Made by a program: the position numbers and the translations under genes. Below the pieces are notes generated by a model, which was not told where the DNA came from, made no database searches, and worked only from the letters and a program-made list of their open reading frames with translations. From positions 372,001 to 436,000 of the forward strand of contig NZ_JAGSYG010000004.1 in the NCBI RefSeq assembly GCF_025685655.1: a stretch of 64,000 nucleotides of DNA, written 5' to 3'. Shown piece by piece: positions 1-8,913 of this stretch (its first letter is position 1; each line of letters opens with the position of its first letter). Source of the DNA: Acidicapsa ligni (GTDB taxonomy: Bacteria; Acidobacteriota; Terriglobia; Terriglobales; Acidobacteriaceae).

Positions 1-1
1 A

Positions 2-208
2 GGCTTCGGCGCAGGAGGCGAACTGCAACTTACCGATGGGATTCTAGGCTTGCTTAGTCACGAAAAAGTGTATGGCTACACTTTTGAGGGCAAGCGGTTC
101 GATGCCGGAGATAAGTTCGGAATGTTACAGGCGACCGTTGAGTTTGCATTGAATCGCGCTGATCTTGGTCCCAAATTCCGCGAGTATCTCAAGACTCTAT
201 CTCTCTAA
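2..208 (+). CDS. galU: UTP--glucose-1-phosphate uridylyltransferase, C-terminal part (partial)
   Basis: The reading frame is open from the window edge and ends at TAA 206-208, giving 68 residues. The visible part has the typical GalU C-terminus: GGELQLTD near the start, then GKRFDAGDK and a closing DLGPKFREYL-type helix. GalU makes UDP-glucose from UTP and glucose-1-phosphate for polysaccharide and envelope synthesis in the cytoplasm. The N-terminal nucleotide-binding part lies outside the window. A strong bidirectional terminator follows at once. The paralogue GalF cannot be excluded from this fragment. Confidence 0.85.
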   Translation, partial: GFGAGGELQLTDGILGLLSHEKVYGYTFEGKRFDAGDKFGMLQATVEFALNRADLGPKFREYLKTLSL

Positions 209-230
209 CTGCTCCCTGATTTATAGATCA

Positions 231-267
231 AAAGTAAGGCCGGGAAGTTTATTCCCGGCCTTACTTT
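231..267. terminator. Bidirectional hairpin terminator between galU and the redoxin gene
   Basis: A perfect 16-bp inverted repeat (231-246 against 252-267) with a 5-nt loop and A/T-rich ends: T-run for the plus strand, and A-run read as T-run on the minus strand. It lies between two convergent genes and overlaps the redoxin stop codon, so it probably stops transcription from both sides. Confidence 0.85.
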
Positions 268-824
268 CATGCCTTCCATTTTATGTTGCAACCCAGGCTG
301 GCGCGTTGGTCCGTCAGTATTGGCGCACCCGCAAGTACCGCATCCAGTGCAGCTCGCAGGTCTTCGCCAGTAACTGGAATATCTGTCCGCGGGCGACTTG
401 AATCGAACTGGCCGCGATACACAAGTTCAAACTTGTCATCGAAAAGAAAGAAGTCTGGAGTGCATGCAGCCTGATAGGCTTTGGCAATTTCCTGTGTCTC
501 GTCCAGCAGATAAGGAAAACGAAAACCAAAGCTCTCAGCCTGCTGCTTCATGCCTTCAGGGCCATCTTGCGGATAGGCAACGATATCGTTACTGCTAATG
601 GCAACAATGCCCAGCGGCTTTTGCGCATAGTCCGCACCTAGTCTGCCGAGTGCTGACTCAATGTGTTTAACGTAAGGACAATGCGCACAGATGAACATAA
701 CCAGGAGTGCCTTGTGTCCGCGGAAATCATCGCGGCGAACAACCTTGCCGCTGACTACATCTGTAAGTTCAAAATCAGGTGCTGGACTACCCAGCGCTAA
801 CATCGTTGATTCAGTTCGTGACAT
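267..824 (-). CDS. Thioredoxin-like/redoxin family protein (AhpC-TSA type)
   Basis: 185 residues. The N-terminal block ALGSPAPDFELTD and the following beta strand with FICAHCPYVKH are the redoxin/AhpC-TSA fold. C46 and C49 form a CxxC-like pair (CAHC), followed by the PYVKHIE segment common in this small thioredoxin subfamily. The C-terminal SLGCNIKW motif is also typical. It probably acts as a cytoplasmic thiol-disulfide or peroxide-reducing protein; the substrate cannot be read from sequence. It lies 12 nt downstream of ruvB on the same strand, so the two are probably co-transcribed. Met8 is an alternative start. Confidence 0.8.
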   Translation of the reverse strand: MSRTESTMLALGSPAPDFELTDVVSGKVVRRDDFRGHKALLVMFICAHCPYVKHIESALGRLGADYAQKPLGIVAISSNDIVAYPQDGPEGMKQQAESFGFRFPYLLDETQEIAKAYQAACTPDFFLFDDKFELVYRGQFDSSRPRTDIPVTGEDLRAALDAVLAGAPILTDQRASLGCNIKWKA

Positions 825-836
825 GATCGGCTACCT

Positions 837-1877
837 TTAAAATAAGAGTGGAGATTGTTTGTTGGGCATATCTATCCCAAAGTGTTGATAAGCCAGCCTG
901 GTCGCGATACGCCCGCGCGGGGTGCGATCGAGAAAGCCAATCTGGATCAGGAATGGCTCATACACTTCTTCAAGCGCATCCTCATCCTCAGCTAGAATTG
1001 CCGCCAGTGTACCCAGTCCAACCGGGCCTCCATCGTACTTCTGAATGATGGTCATCAGCAGCTTACGATCGATTTCATCAAATCCATGCGCGTCTACTTC
1101 CAACATCTTTAACGCAGCGTGAGCCGTCTTGCGATCGATCTCGCCATTACCGCGTACCTGCGCATAATCGCGCACACGGCGCAGCAAGCGGTTCGCGATG
1201 CGTGGAGTGCCGCGTGAGCGCAGCGCAATCTCCGCGGCGCCATCGGCATCGATAGGGACCTGCATCACCTCGGCAGAGCGTTCGACAATGATGCGAAGCT
1301 CTTCTTCCGTATAAAACTCAAGCCGCAGTAAAATCCCAAATCGCGAGCGCAGCGGCGACGAAAGCATTCCTGGTCGCGTCGTCGCTGCGACAAAAGTAAA
1401 CGGGCGGATCTCCATTACATGCGTACGCGCCGCCGGGCCCTGGCCGATGATGATGTCCAGCTTGTAATCTTCGAGCGCGGTGTACAGCTTTTCTTCAAGC
1501 ACTGACTGCAGACGATGAATTTCATCCAGAAAGAGCACTTGCCGCTCGCGTAGATTGGTCAAAATGGCGGTCAGATCGCCCTGAATCTGCAGCGTCGGTC
1601 CTGATGTCTGCTGAAATCCCACATCCATCTCGTTGGCGATAATCGTTGCCAGCGTTGTTTTACCTAGTCCCGGCGGCCCAAAGAGCAACACATGATCCAG
1701 CGCCTCGCCACGCGACTTGGCAGCTTGTAGCGCGATCGCCAATTGCTCCTTGGCCTTAGCCTGCCCGATGAACTCGCCCAGCCAGCGCGGACGCAGCTTG
1801 AGTTCAAAGCTTTCCTCTTCGCCAGCGCGCGCGGCGCTTACCAGCCGTTCCGGATCGTCCTGCCTGTCTTTCGCCAT
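837..1877 (-). CDS. ruvB: Holliday junction branch migration DNA helicase RuvB
   Basis: 346 residues, the usual RuvB length. The AAA+ core has Walker [10 protein letters not shown] (about 67-75), Walker B with DEIHR (118-122), sensor 1 VAATTRPG (about 163-170) and the arginine-finger region PLRSRFG (175-181). The C-terminal winged helix ends in a DRTPRGR-type segment. RuvB hexamers drive branch migration with RuvA during recombination and repair. No ruvA or ruvC is adjacent within the window; the gene instead leads a two-gene unit with the downstream redoxin. Confidence 0.97.
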   Translation of the reverse strand: MAKDRQDDPERLVSAARAGEEESFELKLRPRWLGEFIGQAKAKEQLAIALQAAKSRGEALDHVLLFGPPGLGKTTLATIIANEMDVGFQQTSGPTLQIQGDLTAILTNLRERQVLFLDEIHRLQSVLEEKLYTALEDYKLDIIIGQGPAARTHVMEIRPFTFVAATTRPGMLSSPLRSRFGILLRLEFYTEEELRIIVERSAEVMQVPIDADGAAEIALRSRGTPRIANRLLRRVRDYAQVRGNGEIDRKTAHAALKMLEVDAHGFDEIDRKLLMTIIQKYDGGPVGLGTLAAILAEDEDALEEVYEPFLIQIGFLDRTPRGRIATRLAYQHFGIDMPNKQSPLLF

Positions 1878-2053
1878 TTTGTCCCGTGCCGTACTTCTCG
1901 CAGTCTATCGGGTGCTGGCCCGACGGGCAAACTCCACCTGTTGGCTCGTCAGATGCCCTTGTTTGAAGCACTGCCTGCTCAATTCTGCTTTACGCAAATT
2001 TCAGCCCGCTGCTGGTAAAGTTGTCTGGCAGCAGGGAAACGAGGCAAAGCGTC

Positions 2054-2836
2054 ATGATCGTAGTCGAAGAACAGGTGGAATTAGTCACTCCCTGGGGGCC
2101 TATGCGCACCCATATCGTGAAGCCGGCAGCAGCAGGGAAGTACCCTGGCGTCGTCTTCTACTCTGAGATATTTCAAGTCACCGGCCCGATCTTGCGTACA
2201 GCCAAGGCCATTGCCGGTCACGGATATATCGTCGCCATCCCCGAGATTTATCACGAGTTCGAAAAGCCCGGTGAAGTCTTCCCCTACAACCAGGAGGGAA
2301 CCGATCGCGGCAATGTGCTCAAGACGACCAAGGAACTCGCCAGCTATGACGCCGACGCTCGCGCTGTGCTCGATCATCTCGCCGCGCGTCCGGATTGCAC
2401 CGGCCAGCTTGGTGCAATGGGCATCTGTATCGGCGGTCATCTCGCATACCGCGCCGCGCTCAACCCGGACGTGCGGGCAACCGTCTGCTTCTACGCGACG
2501 GACATCCACAAGCACAGCCTTGCCAAGGGCATGAATGACGATTCGCTCCAGCGTGCAAGCGATATTCGCGGCGAACTGCTGATGATCTGGGGTCGCCAGG
2601 ACCCGCACATTCCGCTCGAAGGCCGCATGGCAGTCCTCAATCGGCTCAACGAGGTAAACGCGCAGTTCACCTGGCACGAGGTCAACGGCGCCCACGCGTT
2701 TCTACGGGACGAAGGCGCGCGTTATGATCCCGAACTGGCTCGCCAATGCATGACACTGGCGCTCGATCTCTTCCACCGCAAGCTGGGCCAGGGCGACCTG
2801 AATGCCGCCGCCACCAGCACCAACACTCGCAACTAA
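2054..2836 (+). CDS. Dienelactone hydrolase family protein (cytoplasmic)
   Basis: 260 residues from ATG 2054. An upstream in-frame TTG at 2021 is less likely because GAGG at 2041-2044 sits at a workable distance before 2054. Alpha/beta-hydrolase fold with the dienelactone-hydrolase nucleophile elbow GICIGG (Cys near residue 125), an acid residue in the WGRQDPHIP segment and the catalytic His in NGAHAF. No signal peptide is seen. DLH enzymes open lactones such as dienelactone in aromatic degradation, but most family members have unknown substrates. No aromatic-degradation genes are nearby. It starts about 176 nt from ruvB, with which it is divergent. Confidence 0.85.
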   Translation: MIVVEEQVELVTPWGPMRTHIVKPAAAGKYPGVVFYSEIFQVTGPILRTAKAIAGHGYIVAIPEIYHEFEKPGEVFPYNQEGTDRGNVLKTTKELASYDADARAVLDHLAARPDCTGQLGAMGICIGGHLAYRAALNPDVRATVCFYATDIHKHSLAKGMNDDSLQRASDIRGELLMIWGRQDPHIPLEGRMAVLNRLNEVNAQFTWHEVNGAHAFLRDEGARYDPELARQCMTLALDLFHRKLGQGDLNAAATSTNTRN

Positions 2837-2873
2837 CTGCCCCGTAACGAACGGCAAGAAGTAGTGGCGGAAA

Positions 2874-3845
2874 TTACGGATGCAGCGACGGTTTCTGCGC
2901 ACGCAGCCAGGCCAGTAACCCGACCGGATCATCCGTGATGATCGCGTCCACATGAGCGTCGGCCAGTTTCTGCCACTCTTCTGCTGTATCCGCCGTCCAG
3001 GGAGCGACCTGCGCACCATATTGATGCGCGGCAGCCACCTGCTCCGGCGTGGCCAGCATCCATTCAGGGCTGATGATTTCTGCGCCCGTTTCTTTCGCAA
3101 TCGCAACCAGATCCTTGGTCGGATCGGTATGCCCCATCAGCGCGTCGTATTGCGGACGGCCCACCAGCGCAGATAGCCGGATCGCAGGCCACTGCTTGCG
3201 CATTTCAGCAAGAGTGCGCCAGTCAAAGCTCTGCAGAATAATCCGCGACGGATCGACATTGTGCTTCTTGATGGCCGCGACAATCAATGCCACAAACTCC
3301 GCAGGAGAAGGCGTCAACTCAGGGTGATTGGGAAAGCTCTTCGTCTCCACATTGAACTGCACCGTTGTTCCCTGTGCAAGATCGAGTACTTCGTCAAAAG
3401 TCGCGACCTTGGTTCCCGGCACCGGCACCTGCGTTGGAAATCCGGGGAGCGCCACCGAGCCGCAGTCATACTCGCGAACCTCGGCCAGAGTCATAGTGCG
3501 AATCGGGGTCTTGGGAGCCAGCTTGGGGCCTGAGCAAATCCTTTCGCCGGGGTAGGAGTTCGGCGCGAGGGTCGGATTGTGCGATACGACAAGCTGATTA
3601 TCCTTGGTGACAGCAAGATCCAATTCCAAAACATCCACGCCGTTTTCAATAGCAAATTTGAAGGCAGGAATCGTGTTCTCCGGCCGCCATGAACGCGCAC
3701 CCCGATGTCCATGAACCAGAATCTCGGTCGGCTGTTTTTGCGGCGTCCGTGTTGAAGGATCCTGGGCAAACGATGTTGCAGTGTTTATCAAACCGAATCC
3801 AATGCCCAGCCCAGCGGCCACGAACCATCCCATAACTATTTTCAC
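2874..3845 (-). CDS. Secreted glycerophosphodiester phosphodiesterase
   Basis: 323 residues from the GTG at 3845, chosen because a GAGGA Shine-Dalgarno lies six bases upstream and the start gives a clean signal peptide (KIVMGWFVAAGLGIGFGL... ending ...SFAQ). A longer frame reaches 4013 but would add a basic, unlikely N-terminus. The GDPD TIM barrel shows HGHRGARSWRPENT followed by VLELDLAVTKDN, which supplies the conserved His/Glu/Asp metal and catalytic residues. Such enzymes split glycerophosphodiesters to glycerol-3-phosphate and an alcohol, here probably in the periplasm. It is convergent with the dienelactone hydrolase. Confidence 0.9.
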   Translation of the reverse strand: MKIVMGWFVAAGLGIGFGLINTATSFAQDPSTRTPQKQPTEILVHGHRGARSWRPENTIPAFKFAIENGVDVLELDLAVTKDNQLVVSHNPTLAPNSYPGERICSGPKLAPKTPIRTMTLAEVREYDCGSVALPGFPTQVPVPGTKVATFDEVLDLAQGTTVQFNVETKSFPNHPELTPSPAEFVALIVAAIKKHNVDPSRIILQSFDWRTLAEMRKQWPAIRLSALVGRPQYDALMGHTDPTKDLVAIAKETGAEIISPEWMLATPEQVAAAHQYGAQVAPWTADTAEEWQKLADAHVDAIITDDPVGLLAWLRAQKPSLHP

Positions 3846-3972
3846 GCTTTTCCTCACAGGCAAAAGTTTACCGGCCATTTGTTGCAGGAGTGTTGCAGCA
3901 CTACCGCTTCGCCACCCGGATTCAGCGTGCTGAATTCGCTCCGGTAAACTGAGTTTGGACACAGACTTCCAG

Positions 3973-5184
3973 ATGGCTTTTCGTTTCGCGACTCTCCGCC
4001 GCTTTCGTTTCAATCTGCCTCAGCGCATCGCTGCCGGGCTTCTCCTGCTGCTGCTCGTGCAGGGCTTCTGGCTCACGTCCCGTCAAACCCTCTCCGAGCG
4101 CGACTACCAGTATGCGCGCTGCGGTCGCGAAATGTGGGAACATCCATCGCCACTGGCAGGCTACTTCACAAGCTGCGGAAATATCCACGATGGCATTCTT
4201 GCGTACCGGCTCGCTGGCCTGCCCCTCACGCTCAATCTGGAATACGAGCGCTTCACCGACAACTTCCGCAAGCCAGAGGACAAGGTAGTTCATACGCTGG
4301 ACGTTCCCGCTTCCACATGGGAACTGCGTCACCAGATGACCCACATCCTGCTGCTGCTGCGTCTGCCCTTTCTTTTCGTGTCGGTGATTCTTGGCGGAGC
4401 GCTATGGTGGGTTACGCGGCGGCTCTTTGGCAATCTCGGCGGATACACAGCGCTGACACTCTACTGCTTTTCCCCGGCAATCCTGCGCGCTTCGATTGCG
4501 CCGAATCCTGAAATTCTGACCGCGCTCGGATTTTTCGGCGGCATCTATACCTGCATCGGTATGGCACATGCCATGCAAGGCCCACGTCGCAAATGGCGCC
4601 CGCGCATGGTGTTGCTGACGCTCTGTTTCGGAATTGTCGCAGCCTCCCATATCGCCGCGCTGCCTCTGCTCGCCGGTCTGGGCTTTGTGCTCATGCTGTG
4701 GATTGCAGAAGGCCGCCGCAGCCAGCTGCTTCCTGTTCTCCTGGTCGCTTCCATCGGGTCTGTCCTGCTGCTCTTCGCATGTTACGGATTCTCACCCGAC
4801 GCCTTCAGTTACATCTTCCGGTCCGATGCAGGCCAGCTAGGTTTCGCGCTTGAGCCTGCCCACCGCTTCTTCTGGACGCTGAGCAACGCAGGCATCACCA
4901 TCGCCTCCGTCTCAGCTCTGCTGCTCTACCTGGGACTGCGCAAGACTCTCTACTTCGGCAATACAGCGCCGCTGCTGACAGCCATCCTGCTCTTCGTCCT
5001 GATGACTTCCGGCGTACCGGGCGCTCCGTGGCTCTGGGCGCAACCATTCCTGCTCACATTCATCGGTGGAGTCTTTGCCGACGCTTACGAAAGCCCGCGC
5101 GGCAGGCTGGCCATCGCGGCCGCTGGTGCCGTCGTGCTTCTGCAAGCCATCTTCTGCGTGCTCAGCCTGCCCGGACTGCTCTGA
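3973..5184 (+). CDS. Polytopic membrane protein, possibly GT-C glycosyltransferase-like
   Basis: 403 residues from ATG 3973; a TTG at 3955 is an alternative. A cytoplasmic basic start precedes a first membrane helix (AAGLLLLLLVQGFWL). A large soluble loop follows (about residues 35-115), with the remainder made of about 8-9 hydrophobic helices. The segment GGYTALTLYCFSPAILRA followed by NPEIL resembles the loop after TM helices in PMT/ArnT-type GT-C transferases, where lipid-linked sugars are used. I see no unambiguous catalytic Asp/Glu motif, so this is a weak family suggestion. Divergent from the GDPD gene, with about 127 nt between starts. Confidence 0.6.
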   Translation: MAFRFATLRRFRFNLPQRIAAGLLLLLLVQGFWLTSRQTLSERDYQYARCGREMWEHPSPLAGYFTSCGNIHDGILAYRLAGLPLTLNLEYERFTDNFRKPEDKVVHTLDVPASTWELRHQMTHILLLLRLPFLFVSVILGGALWWVTRRLFGNLGGYTALTLYCFSPAILRASIAPNPEILTALGFFGGIYTCIGMAHAMQGPRRKWRPRMVLLTLCFGIVAASHIAALPLLAGLGFVLMLWIAEGRRSQLLPVLLVASIGSVLLLFACYGFSPDAFSYIFRSDAGQLGFALEPAHRFFWTLSNAGITIASVSALLLYLGLRKTLYFGNTAPLLTAILLFVLMTSGVPGAPWLWAQPFLLTFIGGVFADAYESPRGRLAIAAAGAVVLLQAIFCVLSLPGLL

Positions 5185-5211
5185 GCCCACTCTGGCCAGG
5201 GAGAAATGCCC

Positions 5212-5421
5212 CTATGATTTCAGCGCCGGAACCTTCTTGCCTTCCTTCCGGGCCTTTGAAAGCCCAATCGCAATCGCCTGCTTTTTGTCTGTCACTTTCT
5301 TCCCGCTCCGACCGCTTTTGAGCGTTCCTTCTTTCATCGCTTTCATTTCCACCTCAACATCCTTTGAAGCGCCCGGCGAATACTTACGAGCGGATGTCTT
5401 CTTGGCTGCTTTCGTTGGCAT
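5212..5421 (-). CDS. Small lysine-rich DUF6496-type protein
   Basis: 69 residues, about a third Lys/Arg, with the pattern MPTKAAKKTSARKYSPGAS then EMKAMKEGTLKSG and a C-terminal KKQAIAIGLSKARKEGKK. This matches the small basic DUF6496 family as I remember it; function unknown. The composition suggests nucleic-acid binding or a stress-type protein, which is inference. A textbook AGGAGG ribosome-binding site lies 7 nt upstream of the ATG, strong support that this short frame is real and well translated. It converges on the membrane protein gene with a 27-nt gap. Confidence 0.8.
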   Translation of the reverse strand: MPTKAAKKTSARKYSPGASKDVEVEMKAMKEGTLKSGRSGKKVTDKKQAIAIGLSKARKEGKKVPALKS

Positions 5422-5710
5422 ATAGAATCCTCCTGCACGCTCTGATGGCCGGATCTTTCGCGTTAGTTGTATGCAAATGAAGAACTCCCACGATTTTTTG
5501 GACGCGCCGCGCAGGCCACTTAGACACGCGAATCAGAAAGGGAACTAACTCTAACCCAGGCATTTACAAGATAGAAAATGTCGGTCGCGACGCCTCTAAA
5601 TTACACGCACCCGGAACCCCGGCAACGATGTTAGGCCGATACTCTTTTCAGGCATTCTTTTCTGGCGCGTAAGTTAAGGAATTATAAGGACTTATTGCTA
5701 TCTTTTAACC

Positions 5711-5739
5711 TTGCTCTTATGCGTCGAAAAGCCTAGACT
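5711..5739 (+). promoter_or_regulatory. Candidate sigma-70 promoter of gyrA; rest of the 392-nt gap is empty
   Basis: TTGCTC at 5711-5716 and TAGACT at 5734-5739 are separated by 17 nt, giving a transcript start near 5746 and a leader of about 65 nt before gyrA. The remaining interval 5422-5813 has no convincing reading frame, repeat or RNA gene. Its proximal part must also hold the promoter of the reverse-strand DUF6496 gene, which I cannot place. Confidence 0.5.
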
Positions 5740-5813
5740 AAGAGACATAGCTAGCGAAGCCCTGGCAAATATCTTCCTGCACCTTTCCCGCCCCTTCGCT
5801 GGCGCAAACATTT

Positions 5814-8642
5814 ATGGCAGACGATCACAATCCACAACTCCCTCTTGAAGCAGGCGGCCCACCGAATGGCGGGTCTAACATCGTTTCCATCAACATCGAA
5901 GACGAGATGCGCCGTTCGTATCTCGACTACTCGATGTCAGTCATCATCGGGCGTGCTCTGCCGGATGTGCGCGACGGTCTGAAACCAGTCCATCGCCGCG
6001 TCCTCTACGCCATGAGCGAGATGGGCCTGGAGCACAACAAGAAGTACACCAAGTGCGCCAAGGTAGTCGGCCAGACCATGGGTGTCTACCATCCCCACGG
6101 TGACTCGGCCATCTACGACACCATGGTCCGCATGGCGCAGCCGTTCTCTCTGCGCTATCCCATGATCGATGGCCAGGGTAACTTCGGTTCTGTCGACGGC
6201 GACCCGCCGGCGGCCATGCGTTACACCGAGTGCCGCCTGCAGCGTATCGCTGGCGAAATGCTCGCGGACATCGACATGGAGACCGTTGACTTCGTCCCCA
6301 ACTACGACGAGTCCACCTCCGAACCATCCGTCCTGCCCACGCGTATCCCGACCCTGATCGTCAACGGGTCCAATGGTATCGCCGTCGGTATGGCGACCAA
6401 CATTCCGCCCCATAACCTCACAGAAATCATCAACGCCACCATCGACCTGGTGAACAATCCCAGCGCTGGCCTGATCGATGTTCTGCGTCACGTGCAGGGA
6501 CCGGATTTCCCCACCGGCGGATTTATCTTCGGCAAGACCGGCATCGCCCAGGCCTACACCACGGGCCGCGGACGCTTCCTGATGCGCGCCAAGGTCGGCA
6601 CGGAGCAGATCACCAAGGAAAAGCTGGCGATCATCGTCAACGAAATTCCTTACCAGGTGAACAAGTCCAAGCTCATCGAACGCATTGCCGAGCTTGTGAA
6701 CGACAAGATCATCGACGAGATCAGCGACGTGCGCGACGAAAGCGATCGCGACGGCATGCGCATCGTCATCGAACTCAAGCGCGGCTCGCAGCCTGAGATT
6801 GTGCTGAACCAGCTCTACAAGCACACCCAGATGCAGGAGAGCTTCTCCATGATCTTCCTCGCGGTGGTCAACGGCCAGCCGCGAGAGCTGGGACTGGCTC
6901 AGGCCATCCGTTGCTTCATCGATCACCGCATTGAAGTTGTTCGCCGCCGCACCGTGTTTCTCCTGCGTAAAGCCCGAGAGCGCGAACACATCTTGGAGGG
7001 CTACAAAATTGCCCTCGACAATCTCGACACTGTAATTCGCATCATTCGTGGATCGAACTCTCGCGCCGAAGCCCGCGAAAATCTCTACGTCTGGGGCAAG
7101 GGCGCCGACATTGTCGTCAACCTCGATCGCCAGCGTTTGCCCGGCGAAGAGCTCGGCCTTACCTATCGCCAGATCGATGCCATCCTCGAACTGCAACTGT
7201 ATCGTCTGACCCAGCTCTCCATCGACGAAATCCTCAAGGAACTCGGCGAGATTCGTATCCGCATCGCAGAATACGAACACATCCTCGCCAGCGAGCCCAA
7301 GCTGCGCTCAGTCATCGTCAAGGAGCTTGAAGACGTTCGCGACAAGTACGGCGATGCACGCCGCACAGTCATTGTCGACGAGACCGCCGAGTTGCAGATG
7401 GAAGACCTCATCGCCGACGAGCAGGTCGCTATCACCGTCTCGCACCAGGGGTACCTCAAGCGCACGCCGATCTCCATCTATCGCCAGCAGCGTCGTGGCG
7501 GCACCGGCCGCACCGGCATGAAGACGCGCGAAGAAGACTTCGTAGCCCAGCTCATCATCGACTCCACGCACGCCTACCTGCTCTGCTTCACCAATACCGG
7601 CCGCGTCTACTGGCTCAAGGTCTACGAGATTCCCGATGTCAGCGCCGCAGGCAAAGGCAAGTCCATGCAGAGTCTCCTGAATCTGCAGCCGGGCGAAAAG
7701 GTAGTCACAATCCTGCCCGTTCGCAATCTTGAAGAAGAGGGCAAGTTCATTCTCTTCGCCACACGCAACGGCATCGTAAAGAAGACCCCGCTCAAGGACT
7801 TCAGCAACGTCATGGCTCGTGGCATCATCGCCATCGCCATCGAGAAGAGCGACGATCTTATCGAGGCCACAATCACAGACGGTAAGCAGACCATCTTCCT
7901 CGCATCCCGCGAGGGCATGGCCATCCGCTTCCTCGAAGAGTACGACGCAGAACGTAGCGGTATCGGTCTTCGTCCCATGGGCCGTAATGCCGCTGGCAAC
8001 AAGGGTATTTCGCTCAAGAAGAACGACGAAGTCATCGGAGTAGCCATCACTATCTCTGATGAAACACGCGATAAAAATCGCGATGAGTACGCCGCCGCGC
8101 TCAACATGACCGACAAACTCGTCGCTCTTCGCAACGAACTCTCGCTGGCGAAGGATGCCCTGCAAAAAGCGCGCGAAGACAGGCGACATGGCGATTCCGA
8201 AGATGAAGTCTTGAAGGCTGCGGAAAAAGTGGCAGACAAGGCAGTCGATGACGCATGGAAGTCCCTGAAGGCTCTCGATGAGCGTCTCGGCGTCAGCAAA
8301 TCACTCATCCTGACGGTCACTGAAAACGGCTTCGGCAAGCGCACCGATATCGACGAATATCGCCTCACCGCTCGCGGAGCACAGGGCGTCAATAACCTCA
8401 AGGCCACGCCAAAAGTCGGCAAGACTACAGCGATCCTTCCCGTGGATGAAACCTCGGAGTTGATGGTCATCAGCCAGTTTGGCAAGATGATCCGCATCGA
8501 CACCAAGACCATTCGCGCCGCAGGCCGCTCCACTCAAGGAGTTAAGCTGCTTAACCTCGAACCAGATGACAAGGTCGCCGCCGCAGTCGTCATTCCTGCG
8601 GAAGAGATCAAGGAAGAAGATCAGGGCACACTACTGCAGTAG
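5814..8642 (+). CDS. gyrA: DNA gyrase subunit A, with an extra coiled-coil-like insertion
   Basis: 942 residues, longer than the usual 800-880. The N-terminal breakage-reunion domain has the catalytic Tyr137 in [10 protein letters not shown] and a wild-type-looking quinolone region [17 protein letters not shown], with Ser and Asp at the classic resistance positions. The GyrA box QRRGGTG (about 559-565) starts the DNA-wrapping beta-propeller and identifies GyrA rather than ParC. Inside the propeller, about residues 744-825 form a charged helical insertion ([18 protein letters not shown] region) before the normal [12 protein letters not shown] strand. A candidate promoter precedes it and a hairpin terminator follows. 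gyrB is not in the window. Confidence 0.97.
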   Translation: MADDHNPQLPLEAGGPPNGGSNIVSINIEDEMRRSYLDYSMSVIIGRALPDVRDGLKPVHRRVLYAMSEMGLEHNKKYTKCAKVVGQTMGVYHPHGDSAIYDTMVRMAQPFSLRYPMIDGQGNFGSVDGDPPAAMRYTECRLQRIAGEMLADIDMETVDFVPNYDESTSEPSVLPTRIPTLIVNGSNGIAVGMATNIPPHNLTEIINATIDLVNNPSAGLIDVLRHVQGPDFPTGGFIFGKTGIAQAYTTGRGRFLMRAKVGTEQITKEKLAIIVNEIPYQVNKSKLIERIAELVNDKIIDEISDVRDESDRDGMRIVIELKRGSQPEIVLNQLYKHTQMQESFSMIFLAVVNGQPRELGLAQAIRCFIDHRIEVVRRRTVFLLRKAREREHILEGYKIALDNLDTVIRIIRGSNSRAEARENLYVWGKGADIVVNLDRQRLPGEELGLTYRQIDAILELQLYRLTQLSIDEILKELGEIRIRIAEYEHILASEPKLRSVIVKELEDVRDKYGDARRTVIVDETAELQMEDLIADEQVAITVSHQGYLKRTPISIYRQQRRGGTGRTGMKTREEDFVAQLIIDSTHAYLLCFTNTGRVYWLKVYEIPDVSAAGKGKSMQSLLNLQPGEKVVTILPVRNLEEEGKFILFATRNGIVKKTPLKDFSNVMARGIIAIAIEKSDDLIEATITDGKQTIFLASREGMAIRFLEEYDAERSGIGLRPMGRNAAGNKGISLKKNDEVIGVAITISDETRDKNRDEYAAALNMTDKLVALRNELSLAKDALQKAREDRRHGDSEDEVLKAAEKVADKAVDDAWKSLKALDERLGVSKSLILTVTENGFGKRTDIDEYRLTARGAQGVNNLKATPKVGKTTAILPVDETSELMVISQFGKMIRIDTKTIRAAGRSTQGVKLLNLEPDDKVAAAVVIPAEEIKEEDQGTLLQ

Positions 8643-8702
8643 TGCTGGAGCAATTCAGGCCCTGAAGTCACGTCCTAAAGTTATTTAATAGAGCAAGTTG
8701 CA

Positions 8703-8743
8703 AAACACAAGAGCCATCCACTCAGTGGATGGCTCTTGTGTTT
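8703..8743 (+). terminator. gyrA terminator hairpin
   Basis: A 20-bp near-perfect palindrome (8703-8722 against 8724-8743) about 60 nt after the gyrA stop. The T-run is short (TTT), so termination may depend on the stem or the symmetric A/T ends. The rest of 8643-8913 shows only the RBS of the next gene. Confidence 0.8.
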
Positions 8744-8913
8744 GATAAAAGGGATTTTTCCGGACGACAACTATGCCTGAAGGGAGCCTCGTGCCTATTC
8801 CTCTGCAAATCGTAGTCATGCAATTGCAACAATGCCGTCATGTCGCAGCAATACAGGAAGCATAGCTTCGGGGACGAAGTTGACCAGGACACTTCACGAG
8901 GTGATTAATTCAT

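Noticed and set aside
5937..8533. Long reverse-strand frames opposite gyrA (5937-7280, 7308-8189, 7622-8533)
   Set aside because: They lie wholly inside gyrA, whose conserved motifs are certain. Long antisense frames are expected from GC-rich codon bias, and their translations lack recognisable domains.
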